Positions 12,201 through 21,231 of a DNA stretch of 64,000 nucleotides are shown here, piece by piece. Under the pieces are notes generated by a model, which ran no database searches, had not been told where the DNA came from, and saw nothing but the letters and a program-made list of their open reading frames with translations. The position numbers were made by a program, and so were the translations under genes. Position 1 is the first letter of the stretch. Every line of letters starts with the position of its first letter. This DNA is from Pohlia nutans (Eukaryota > Streptophyta > Bryopsida > Bryales > Mniaceae). The stretch spans positions 6,038,213 to 6,102,212 of the forward strand of contig CM040093.1 in NCBI GenBank assembly GCA_022496805.1, written 5' to 3'.

Positions 12201-15057
12201 GCTCAAAAACAAGTGGTTGTCCTTCATCTGCATTCCTTCTTTCTGCAATGTGCTCAACGGCACGGGTCCCACTAGTTATAGCATAAAGAAGATGCATTCT
12301 ATAGGGGAGAATAATAGTTAGTACCAGCTTGCCAGCCGCAGTGTCTTCATGTCCGGAACGAGATGGATGTCGCCATAGCCAGCCTCCCAACTTGCAAATT
12401 TGTAGCCGGGAACTGGCTCCATGTCCATGTCGGTGGCCAGCAGATACGAACAAGCATGCGTTCCATCGTCCACCGCACTCTCCAAGAAAAACTCCGCCGT
12501 GTATCTGCAAATTTATCAAACCCAACAAAAAATATTGGTCAAATCATGAAGACCCAAAAAAACTGACACCCAAAAAAAAAAATCAGTAAAATTTGATTGT
12601 TTTTGTAGACAACATCATCAAGAGACAATGTTTCTTTTAGTGAAATTAGATTGTTTTAGACAACATCATCAAGAGAATCTTCTTCATTGGGAGATCTCCC
12701 TCTAGCCAAATTGATCGTATCGACACATAGAAAAACATCCATATGATTGTTGTAACTATGAAGGGGTGAGTAGTTTTGTTCCAATGGCCCTTTGTCTGAT
12801 GGGCACTAGGTCATTGACATTCCGAACAGACACTTTATCCACGACGGCTTCATTAGAGGACCGGAGTTTCTATCTATCTTGTAACTATAAAGAGACTTCT
12901 TGAGCATGGAGTAGATTCTATATATATGATGTTGTCTAAAAGTTCTTGAAACAGTCTAAAGCCAAAAAAAACAAAATCATATAATGATCCCACTCTACAA
13001 TGAATGTGTGTAAATTGAGATAAAAAAAAAAACATGGTTTTTAAATTGTTTCAAACAAGGATATGAGAATCTTCCTCATGGTGAGGTCTCCCTATAGTCA
13101 CATTGATCATACGGAGGCCTCTTGTTGATATATTCTTGAAAACAAACTAGGGTTCAAAATTAACGAAATGTAGATTTTGTGGGATTGCCAAGAAATCTTG
13201 AAAACAAACTAGGGTTCAAAATTAACGAAATGTCCTCCAATGTAAGACTTCATGAATTACGGGGAAGATTCTATATGCTTTTTAATTCAAAAAATTTTGA
13301 ACCCTAGTTTGTTTTCAAGATTTCAAGCATCAAAAGTTTGAAACTAACATGAAGAAAGATTTCATGCATGTGCAAGGTTCAAAAATTTAAACACAAATCG
13401 ATAAGAAACTAACATGAAGTAAGATTTCATGCACAAGTTTGAACACAAATCGATAAGAAACTAACATGAAGTGAAATTTCATACACAAGGTTCAAAAGTT
13501 TGAACATGAATCAATAAGAAACTAACATGAAATAAGATTTCATACATAGGGTTCAAAACTTTGAGTCACATGAATCGATAAGAAACTAACATGAAGTGAA
13601 ATTTAATGCACAGGGTTCAAAAGTTTGAACATGAATCAATAAGAGAAGCAAACATGAAGTGAAATTTCATGCACAGGGCTCAAAACTTTTTGAGGTAAAA
13701 AGATGATGTTAAATCTAAAACAAAGTAATTTTTTAATTTTTTAATTTATTTTTTAAAATTGGAAAATATATAGTACCTTTTGCCAACCAGGCGACCATAG
13801 CAATCAGTGAGGCCAACGATGACGGTATCAATGGTGTTAGAGCGAGCCAGCTCCTTCAATTCTGCCACCGTGAGCATTCCTTGCACAGTTGGAGAATTTA
13901 CACTACTCATTTGCCTCCTCTCCATCTTCTCCAACCCCATGGCTCCTCCTTGCTTCAATGACCTAAAGCTGCTTCACCATAGCCATTGATAGCCAATTAG
14001 ATCAGGATTCTTGACAAAACCCAGAGGACATGCATTAATTCCAGACTCCTTTTTTTTATAAATTTAACCCCTAAAGGACCAAGGATTCATGGTTTTGAAA
14101 TGACAAATTTAAACGATCATTTTGTGAAAAATAAAATTTGAATGGAACCAAATTTTATACCACCGGAATCAGTGAAGAACATTGCATGTGTTGGTTAATA
14201 AATAAATAAATTTGAAGTCTACATAATACCTACTCAAAATTGCTTAAAAATACATGAGGCCCTATGGGGGCCTTATGGTCCTTTAGGGGTTAAGCAATGT
14301 GGTCTTCACTGACCCTACTCACATTGCTTTAATACAGAATTTTGACTTATGAGGGTCTTTAAAGAGCACTCTCAAGCCATCTTCAAAGCTTAAGAAAAGA
14401 AACCCTAAAATATGCTGCATACATGTCCTCTATAATACAAAGTAGCCCAGACAAGACCTAGATATCCTATTCACGTTGCTTTATTGAATTGTAACTTATG
14501 AGAGTCCTTGAAGAGCACTCTCAGGTTGGGTCAAGGATCTTCAAACAGTAACCCTATAATGTGGTTTTCCTCTCTATAATACAAACTAGCCCAAACATGA
14601 GTAGTGTAAACTAGCACTGTAAACAAGACCCTAAACCCTAACTTTGAAGCAAGATGATGGTCTTCACGACCTTATCACAAACCCTAATTAATGGAATTGT
14701 GAGTTATGCGGGTCATTGAAGAGCAAACCCTAATCACGAGTTTTCAAAGCATGAGGAAGAAACCTTATAAAAACCAGTTCTAAGACTTTGAATTCCCCAA
14801 AACCTAGAAACTCAGCTACAGCTATAATACAAAACCTAGAAACACTAACCCACTTGTAAAAATCATATCTAAAATCATGTATAACAAGTTCAATGACAAG
14901 AAACAAATGAGGTTTACCTGGAGTTTCTGGGGCCGTCATGGTGAGGGACTGTGTGGTCTCGGACTGTAAGAGGCAAGGTGGAAGCAGCGCGAGTGGCGGT
15001 GAACAATTTGGTTCTAGCTCCCAGTAATGCCCGCGCTGCTGCTCTTGCCGATGCCAT
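4308..15057 (-). CDS. Type-I glutamine synthetase-like ligase with organelle-type presequence, 11 exons
   Basis: Exons, 5' to 3': 14918-15057, 13777-13962, 12325-12504, 10605-10788, 10129-10216, 9883-9931, 8877-8967, 7862-8022, 6004-6132, 5502-5721, 4308-4466. All junctions are GT-AG, phases close, and the total is 1587 nt (528 residues). Motifs in order: CYGRLVGKR; DMDMEPVPGYKF with WEAGYGDIH; EDYHIFQGTRGE; GEFGLGQHELNVKYAE (substrate-binding region); FMAKPDAAQPGSSCHIHLSL (catalytic His loop); APTQIAWSRDNRTAPFR; RIECRLPGADCN. These fit GSI-fold ATP-dependent gamma-glutamyl ligases (glutamine, gamma-glutamylputrescine or lengsin-like), not the short GSII enzyme of plant nitrogen assimilation. 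There is no N-terminal amidohydrolase domain, unlike plant NodGS/FluG fusions. Exon 1 (46 codons) is rich in Arg, Ala and Ser with no acidic residue before position 34, like a mitochondrial or plastid presequence. An internal ATG in exon 2 (MSSVNS) could give a cytosolic form. The substrate cannot be decided. Confidence 0.88.
4665..4784. mobile_element. 120-bp CACTA-type miniature element
   Basis: It starts CACTAGTAGAAAAGG and ends with the exact 15-base inverse. It is flanked on both sides by the trinucleotide ACA (4662-4664 and 4785-4787). CACTA termini with a 3-bp target duplication are diagnostic of the CMC/CACTA superfamily. It lies in the last intron of the glutamine synthetase-like gene. 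Single CACTAGTA-like ends at 4943 and 7225 may be decayed relatives. Confidence 0.85.
5249..5472. mobile_element. Fold-back MITE-like element in the last GS intron
   Basis: The outer roughly 60 bases on each side are inverted copies. They share the core TTTGCTAATAGTGCCACC and, further in, CTATAACTTTTTAC. The element ends 29 bp before the 3' end of the penultimate exon (5502). No coding capacity is present and the superfamily is not assigned. Confidence 0.7.
5796..5911 (-). mobile_element. Truncated TTAA family A remnant
   Basis: Only one terminus is intact (CTTTAGGGGTTAA, ending 5911). It is preceded by CCTACT...ACATGAAGCCCAATTTGG, the inverse of the family A left arm. The other end is lost. 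It lies between exons 9 and 10 of the glutamine synthetase-like gene. Confidence 0.55.
6219..6268. repeat. (TAA)n microsatellite
   Basis: About 16 units of AAT/TAA in a row, in a GS intron near exon 9. Confidence 0.9.
6469..7042. mobile_element. TTAA element, family B (574 bp)
   Basis: The left end is TTAACCCCTAACTGCCC and the right end is GACGTTTAGGGGTTAA. The interior is closely similar, in the same orientation, to 34375-34937 and in inverse orientation to 3218-3804. It is intronic in the GS-like gene and has no open frame of meaningful size. Confidence 0.85.
7568..7842. mobile_element. 275-bp element with GTAGTACCA inverted termini
   Basis: The first 23 bases (GTAGTACCACAGCCGGGT...) and the inverse of the last 23 match at 20 of 23 positions. 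No coding sequence. The element ends about 20 bp from the 3' end of GS exon 8. No clear target duplication was seen, so the superfamily is open. Confidence 0.65.
8062..8520. mobile_element. Complex fold-back element in GS intron 7
   Basis: Segments near 8085-8145 and 8397-8462 are imperfect inverted copies (shared core TATATAAATATTTAC). A second pair, 8237-8300 and 8460-8515, is also inverted. The nested dyads suggest a rearranged MITE or two overlapping copies. Confidence 0.55.
11102..11342. mobile_element. TTAA family A copy with decayed right end
   Basis: It begins TTAACCCCTAAAGGTCC and carries the family A body (AATATTCTTCATTAATTCC, then AATTTGTCATTTTAAAACC). The right terminus is mutated (CTACAGGGGCTA). 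Located in GS intron 3. Confidence 0.75.
11582..11813. mobile_element. TTAA family A copy truncated on the right
   Basis: The left end reads ATAACCCCTAAAAGACC (first T lost). The body matches family A. After CTTGGTCCTTTAG the terminus is lost and sequence of a Stowaway-like end begins. GS intron 3. Confidence 0.75.
11812..11888 (-). mobile_element. Partial Stowaway-like MITE end
   Basis: Read on the minus strand it begins TACTCCCTCTGTCCCATAAT, the classic plant Stowaway terminus, followed by ATGATTTCATCAAATC. The same segment occurs on the plus strand from 33908. The partner terminus is missing in both. Confidence 0.6.
12590..12960. repeat. Dispersed repeat with TTTTAGACAACATC ends
   Basis: The segment starts with two copies of TAGACAACATCATCAAGAGA and ends with an inverted ATGTTGTCTAAAAGTTC. 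Related inverted ends occur at 58943-58974 and 60308-60408, and a fragment lies near 45040. It is probably a decayed MITE family. It encloses a SINE-like copy. Confidence 0.5.
12761..12880 (+). repeat. SINE-like dispersed repeat E, copy 1
   Basis: About 120 bp running from GAGTAGTTTTGTTCC to GGAGTTTCTATCTATCT. It is shared with 18700-18833, 50959-51079 and (inverted) 56631-56756. All copies end in a variable (TATC)n tail, as expected for a retroposed short element. No convincing internal promoter was identified. Confidence 0.6.
13134..13260. repeat. Direct repeat of about 60 bp
   Basis: A segment starting GAAAACAAACTAGGGTTC is repeated at about 13137 and 13199. An inverted partial copy lies at about 13298. 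It forms the edge of the minisatellite that follows. Confidence 0.7.
13320..13690. repeat. Minisatellite, about six copies of a 52-65 bp unit
   Basis: The core AAACTAACATGAAG recurs at about 13341, 13404, 13456, 13521, 13582 and 13648. Each is followed by a RATTTCATGCACA-type segment and GGTTCAAAA. It is variable in length and degenerate, and sits in GS intron 2. It is not a CRISPR array: the units abut and have no unique spacers. Confidence 0.8.
14064..14293 (-). mobile_element. TTAA family A MITE (230 bp), complete
   Basis: The ends are TTAACCCCTAAAGGACC and GGTCCTTTAGGGGTTAA, perfect 17-base inverted repeats. The body is in the inverse orientation relative to the intronic dynein copies. 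It lies in intron 1 of the GS-like gene, 101 bp from the exon 2 acceptor. Confidence 0.9.
14300..14780. repeat. Three degenerate tandem units in GS intron 1
   Basis: TTATGAGGGTCTTTAAAGAG (about 14348), TTATGAGAGTCCTTGAAGAG (about 14496) and TTATGCGGGTCATTGAAGAG (about 14705) mark three copies of a 150-210 bp unit. Each has nearby CCCTAAA/CCCTATA runs and TATAATACAAA. Confidence 0.65.
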
Positions 15058-16500
15058 AGCTACCAAATTTACCTTCAAAAACAACAACATCAAAAACCAC
15101 AACATCAAAAACAACATCAAAAACAACAACATCAGCTCTTTTACACGCTGAAATAGTCCGCTTGAATGCAAGCCTCGGTGGGTAGAGTCTTGAACCACAA
15201 TGCACAACAATCTAGCTCTAAATTTCCATCATCTAATCTCAGGAAGGTAATCAATTTTCACTTTAAAATCGCCATAGCTATTCCACCACCTTCAAAACCA
15301 CGTGTCGATGCAACAGAACTAACAACAATTATCTAAGAAACAGAATCTTTAGGATCGCCATAGCAGCAAAAACTCCACATAGACCTGCAGTTAGCTAGAT
15401 TGTTAGCATCGATCTAAACCTTATGGAGCAGTTTTGAGTATGGAAAAATATCACCATCGATCTAAACCTTGTGGAGCATTATCACAGAATCCACGCTACC
15501 TCAGCTTAGAGTTTACAATTAACAAGATTCTGACTGATCAATCCCTTCGAAACTTTAGAATCGCCATAGCTATTTGTGTACTACTCAGTTGATGTAATGT
15601 TCAGAACTAGTTAACGACAATCTAGCTAATTCCATCACCTAATCTAAGGAACATAATCTGTAGAATCGCCATAGCTGCAAAAACTCCACCACTAATTAAT
15701 GTCACCTTCAAAACACTTCCATCATCTAATCTCAGAAAGGTAATCAATTTTTACTTCAAAACCAGCCAAAGTATTCAAAACCACGACGACAATCGTGTAC
15801 AGAACTAGCAACAACAATCTAGCTAATTCTATCACCGAATCTAAGAATCGCCATATCTGCAAAAACTCCACCACTACTGGACATCACCTTCAAAACACGA
15901 GCTCGTTTCTAAAACCACGACGACTCTCCCAATGCAGAAGAAACGAAATCTAGCGAATTAACTCCATCATCAAATCTAACCAAAGTTACATCTTTTGGTT
16001 TAGAATCACCATCAATCTAAACATCGTGGAGCATTATCGCAGAATCCACGCTAATTCCATTGATCACCTAATCTTAGAAACATAATCTTTCGAATCGCCA
16101 TAGCTGCAAAACCTCACCTTCAAAACACGAGCTCTTTTCGAAACCACGACGGCTATTCCCCAATGCAGACTAGAAGAAACGAAAAAGCTAGTTAACAATC
16201 TAGATAATTAACTGCATCTGAATCTAATCTAACTAAAACATGTATCTTTTTGGTTTCGAATCACCATCAATCTAAACCTCGTGGAGCATTATCACAGAAT
16301 TCACGCACCCCAACTTAGAGTTCACAATTACCAGGATTCTGACTGATGTAATTGACGCCAATTGCTCAACTTGAATTCCTCGGCAAGAAAGCGTACCTTG
16401 TAGAATTAATACACAGCCAGAGCACCTTCACAAACTGACTAGCTAATAAGTGACGCCATCGCCGGGTTGAGAGAGTGAGGTTATACATGAATTTGTGCGA
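15058..16500 (-). promoter_or_regulatory. Upstream/5' UTR region of the GS-like gene made of degenerate repeats
   Basis: The motif AATCGCCATAGCTGCAAAAA occurs in variants at about 15267, 15353, 15560, 15662, 15843 and 16092. A second motif (CTAAACCTYGTGGAGCATTA) occurs at about 15408, 15455, 16015 and 16270. Both belong to a loose tandem array of roughly 190-bp units. The promoter and leader must be here, but I cannot locate a TATA box or start site. Confidence 0.45.
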
Positions 16501-16536
16501 ATCTAAGATACTGCAACAGTGACAGATGTTAGCTGA

Positions 16537-16767
16537 TTAACCCCTACAGGACCAAGAAGCCTAAATTGGGTCTCATGTTTATTTTTGCCAGTTCTGAATA
16601 AGTCCTATGTAGCCACTTCCTTTTATTCAAAACTAATTTTTTTTATCAACATATGCAATGTTCTTCACTGATTCCATTGATATAAAATACGGTCCTATCT
16701 GCATTATATTTTTCACAATGGAATTTGTCATATTAAGAGTATGAATCCTTGGTTATTTGCGGGTTAA
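16537..16767 (+). mobile_element. TTAA family A MITE (231 bp)
   Basis: The left end is TTAACCCCTACAGGACCAAG and the right end is GGTTATTTGCGGGTTAA. The body matches family A. A 35-bp-arm hairpin begins 5 bases beyond its right end. Confidence 0.85.
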
Positions 16768-16771
16768 CTGT

Positions 16772-16854
16772 TTTGAATTCCTCCTGAAGTTTACTTTTTC
16801 ATCATCAAATAATGAAAGTGATGATGAAAAAGTAAACTTGAGGAGGAATTCAAA
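16772..16854. repeat. Near-perfect hairpin, 35-bp arms
   Basis: The left arm TTTGAATTCCTCCTGAAG... and right arm ...CTTGAGGAGGAATTCAAA pair over about 35 bp with one mismatch and a loop of about 11 bases. It could be a tiny MITE or a small-RNA hairpin. Confidence 0.8.
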
Positions 16855-17148
16855 GCAAAAGTGAGACTTGTTTATGATTGTTGGAACGTGGGGACACATG
16901 AGAATTAGGCGATGATGATGATGATGAGGTGGGATTATCTTATGTGTCTGACTGTAGGCAGTGGTGGATTTGCATTCTTTGGGCTCATTTTCAAAGGACG
17001 GCAGGCTTTTTCCTCGTGGAAGGTGATGTCAGCTGCCTCGTTCGCCTCGCTTGGTCTTCGGGAACGTCCTCGGGAACGTCGGTTGGGAACACTTATGTGA
17101 GAACATCCTTGTCCTAGTGTGAGAATCATTCTTCTAGAGCTTTTGTAA

Positions 17149-17930
17149 GGTAGGAGCACCTAAAACCAACATTGTACCTAATTTGGACAGAATTTAAACA
17201 CAATAGTCATTCTAGAACGTAAATTTAGGTAGACTATAGATAGTTTATCATTTTGGTCAACATACAATAAGGGCTTTAACCCCTAAAGGACCACAGCTAT
17301 ATTCCTCTCCAAACACTCCAAAGTACCCCTTTTCATAAAAAGACAAATAGTTTTTTATCTATGACCTTTTTGACCAATCCAACCATAGGATATTTCAAGC
17401 AACTTGAATTTATTACCACCTACAAATTTTCAACCGTTCAGGGTTCTTCAATAGTAAGATTATAAGCTTCAAAGTTGGTTGCACCTTTTTTTTTGGCTTG
17501 CTATTGAAACTTTCTGAAAATGCCGAAAATGCAAAGTTTAGTCTCAAATTTGGTAAAATGAATTTGGCAATTGTGTGCTTGAGGGTGTTAGCTCATTGTG
17601 TGCAAAAATTTAGATGCATAGCTCATTGTATGAAAACTTTCAGGAGCTGCCCGCAGTTAGGTTTTTCACCTTTGCATGATTGTATCTTTTGATTTATACA
17701 TCACCTACGTACGCAAATTATCATCCCATCTTCGTTACAAAGAGTAGAATCACCACAAAAAATCTCAAGAATTAAGGATCAGTACTCATTCCACAGTGAG
17801 CTGACCGAACTTGGAAAATCAGCCTTGGTCCTTGAGGGGTTAAGATGTGCCGAGATTTGCATTCTAAAATGATTGCATGGTATAGATTTTGTCGCAATTA
17901 GGTGCAGTGTTGGTTTTAGGTGCTCCTACC
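17149..17930. mobile_element. Element with GGTAGGAGCACC inverted ends, interrupted by a TTAA element
   Basis: The termini GGTAGGAGCACCTAAAACC and its inverse (ending 17930) match over about 22 bases. Inside lies the TTAA element 17276-17843. Removing it and one TTAA leaves a host element of about 218 bp. The superfamily of the host element is not assigned. Confidence 0.75.
17276..17843. mobile_element. TTAA element, family C (568 bp)
   Basis: The ends are TTAACCCCTAAAGGACCA and TTGGTCCTTGAGGGGTTAA. The interior differs from families A and B. It is nested in the GGTAGGAGC element, which again places the target at TTAA. Confidence 0.8.
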
Positions 17931-18699
17931 ATAATATTGTATCTGACTTTCATGGTCGGAAAAAAATTAACTATAATGAGAGAAGCCCAAATTTATAGGA
18001 AGTTATTTGTTCAAAAAGATTTTGTTTCCTATAGTGAAAAAAGAGAATCCAAAAGAATATTCATATCATTTCAGTAAAAAAAATTACATATTAGGCATGA
18101 ATTGCTAACTTTGACAGTCAAGTATTGTACTCAGAGAATGCCCACCATTGAGGCTGGTATGCCTATTTTCGAACCTCATATACCACACAAGAAGAGTGTG
18201 GTTGGTATCCATAGCAAAATACCAGCCTTGAACACTCTAGTTTGCTAAAGGTATTTCCAGCTCAAATTGGGACAATGGTTTTTAACAAGAAACTTGATAA
18301 TACTAGTCACTGGTGGAAGTAGGGTTGTTTTTTATTACAGAGAAATGTTGAAGTTTAGAGAAAAAAATAAAATAATTAAAAGAAAAAAAATAAGGGATCC
18401 AAAGAAAAAGACAAGAAACGATTCAAGAATTCAAAAAAGACAAAAAACAAAGAAGGTGGTGTAAAATTCTTTGTTTGTCTCTTTCACAATTATTTTTTTA
18501 CATTTCTCTTTAATACAATTAGCACTTGAGATGAAATTGTACAAAGTAAGATAAAAGTTTTGGAATCAAATATAGGTCAAGTTGCACAAAAATGTATCTT
18601 TATAGCATATTAGGTGATCTACTATAAGGATGAGATATATTAGGGTCAAGAATGTTATGTTATGACCTTAAAAAGAGATGAATGGCTATCGTTATATAT

Positions 18700-18803
18700 T
18701 ATCCTAAAAAGAGTTCTAACGGCCCTTTGCCCGGTGGGCATTGGGTCATTGACATTACGAACGGACACTTTATTCACGCCGGCCTCAAAAGAGGACTGGA
18801 ATT

Positions 18804-18833
<30 letters not shown>
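18700..18833 (+). repeat. SINE-like repeat E, copy 2, with (TATC)n tail
   Basis: Matches the copy at 12761-12880 and ends in about seven TATC units. The length of the tail supports retroposition. Confidence 0.65.
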
Positions 18834-18836
<3 letters not shown>

Positions 18837-18949
18837 GTCCTAAAAAGACGGGCCTATCATCGTATATATCAAATACCAATTGCATTTCCGACCATGTAAG
18901 GGATTATACAAAAGACATCCAACAAGGGAAATATTATCTAAATGCCTTT

Positions 18950-19866
18950 TTAACCCCTAAAGGACCAGGACCGTATTCTCACAAAAAACCATGAAAAACG
19001 CAGCATTTGGAAGTTGCAGAAGAAATCATATGTTTTTTAGTTTTTTCATCATTTAACCGTAAGATCTAATACCCAACTTGAATTTTCATGTGAGCACAAA
19101 ATTTGAGAGCAAAATGACCATTAGATTCTTAGATTATAAGGATCAAAGTTGCAAAAGAGGATTTTTTGGGGTTCAATCCGGTGACAAATTTGAACTTTAG
19201 AAATTAATATCTTTTTTTTGAATGGGTTAGAAATTCAATGAATGGCAAGGCCATGTTAAAAATTGAGTTAAGTCTTCAAATATAAAATCTTGTAAGAAAA
19301 AAGCTCATATTAATTTTTTCATAAAACAATTACTAGAAGTGGGTACAAAGTGAAAGGAAAAAGAAAATCATTAATAAGTTTGACATGGAATTCTAAAATG
19401 TCAATCTTAACGGTGAGAATGTTGTACTTGGAAATCTTCACCTAGTGCCTTTTATTTCATTAAAAAATATTGAAAATTGAGTTTAGAAATGAGCTTCAAA
19501 GTTTTTTTTGTCCAAACTGCCCAAAAAACAGATCTCCTCATAACTTTTATCCCATTGCTCAAAATGGGTAGATTTAAAGCTTCATTTGTAGATAAAGATC
19601 AACCAATCATGAATCAAAAAAGAAATTTTGAAAAAGAGTAAAAAATAAAAAAACTATTGCTGCCCGATCTCGCTTCAAAAACTTCAAATGCTTATAACTT
19701 TTGCAATATTTATCGGAATGACATGAAACGAAGTGCGACATGTAGAGTGTAGTTTTTGGAAGCTACACTGAAATTTTCATTGAAATTTTAAAAAATATGA
19801 GGTCCCTGGAGGCTGCCCAAAAAGTGGAACGACCAGAATATGGTCGCTCAAAAATTTAGGGGTTAA
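18950..19866. mobile_element. TTAA element, long form (917 bp)
   Basis: The left end is TTAACCCCTAAAGGACCAGG and the right end is AAATTTAGGGGTTAA. It has no transposase-like frame. Its right terminus is separated by only three bases from the next TTAA element. Confidence 0.75.
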
Positions 19867-19869
19867 TCT

Positions 19870-20800
19870 TTAACCCCTAAAGGACCATGCTCATTCCTAA
19901 AATTTTATCACTTTCTCGTGATGCTTTCAGAAAGGCAATTGTATCTCTTGATTGGTATTCATGTAGAAAACTTCACCGTTGAAGTTCATAAAGAACTTAG
20001 TCATGAGACTGTACATTAATTTTCAGAACAATCTACCGTATATATTACATGATTATAAGGTTTGATCATAAGTTGATTTTTGAAAATTTTGAATAAAACC
20101 AACAGGTCATTCATTGCAAACTTTCTCATAAATTTAGAAACCATGATTAGCGTTTGAAAGTTTAGGAGCATACAAAGATGAAAGATGTACTATATCTAGG
20201 TGCCCACAAAAAATGGTGCTCTGAAACTAAATACAACAACAATGATTGATTCTCAAAGATTTGTGTTTGGGTGAGGTGACTTGTTGGTGACTCGTTGAGC
20301 CGGTGTTTGTGATCGTTATTAATTTTTACATTGCAATTTTTTTTAAAGAATTCAAATATATATTTGGAATATTCCAAAATATTCCAAAATAATATAAAAT
20401 ATGTTGAAAAGATTCCAATTATTTTGAAAAGATTCTATTTTTAATATATTTAAACATTTTTCGTAATTATTATATAGTGTTAATGATGCAATAATGGCAA
20501 ATATTTTACATATTGTATACTTTTCTTTTTAACGAATGTGACGTCCAAGTGTGAAAACACCTTCCAAGTCATCAACCGCCCTAACTACTATGTCCCAAGT
20601 TCACCTACGTTGACGTTTTAGTTTTTTCCCAATGAATCAATCAACATAATTGCAAATCTTGAAGTTTTTTGGTGTTCTTGAAACGAACATTTTCAATTCT
20701 CTAGTTAACATTGAGTCAAAATTATGAAATCCAAACAAATTATTCAAGTAATGAAATTATTCGTGGACACAATGTGTCCTCCTAGTCCTTTAGGGGTTAT
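19870..20800. mobile_element. TTAA element, long form (931 bp)
   Basis: The left end is TTAACCCCTAAAGGACCATG and the right end is CTAGTCCTTTAGGGGTTAT (last base changed). It is adjacent to 18950-19866 in a back-to-back arrangement. Confidence 0.75.
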
Positions 20801-20848
20801 GCGTCCACACTACATTTGCCTCATCAAACCTCATCAATTTCTCACATT

Positions 20849-21231
20849 TTAACCCTTAAACGTCAAGAGGGCCTGGGCGGGGCAGCCCGGAAGGCATCTC
20901 AATTTTCGGAGGCGAAAAAAAAAAAAAAAAACGAAAAAATGAAAAAACGACTCTGCTGGCTAGCAGTGTTGCGGCACTGTAGCACTGCGGCACTTTTCAA
21001 GAAACGACCTCTGCTGCCCAACCTCAACTCCTGTTCATTTAGATAACTTTGATTGCTTGTCAATGACTCCACAAGCTCCCAAATGAGGCGCAAATTTGCA
21101 ATCTAGATCGCTTTTTCAGTAGCTTTCCAATGCACCAATCCTCGCTTGATTTGGTTGAAAAAATCTACTTTTTTCCTCAATTATTCCTTTATAGCAAGCC
21201 CGTGGGGCTTGCTTTGACGTTTAAGGGTTAA
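20849..21231. mobile_element. TTAA element, GC-rich short form (383 bp), 18-bp perfect TIR
   Basis: The left end TTAACCCTTAAACGTCAA is repeated exactly in inverse at 21214-21231. The interior is much richer in G+C near both ends (GGGCCTGGGCGGGGC; AAGCCCGTGGGGCTTGC) than the surroundings. Confidence 0.85.

Noticed and set aside
12019..12528. Minus-strand open frame of 169 codons
   Set aside because: It overlaps GS exon 3 in the wrong frame and reads through the intron. The exon reading with VPGYKF/WEAGYGDIH motifs is clearly the real one. A GC-richer patch at 12140-12290 remains unexplained but shows no family motif.
13320..13690. Possible CRISPR-like array
   Set aside because: Units are degenerate and contiguous with no unique spacers, and the context is a plant intron.
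16912..17117. Short overlapping open frames in a GC-richer patch
   Set aside because: A (GATGAT)n run and low similarity to any protein. No splice or start context.
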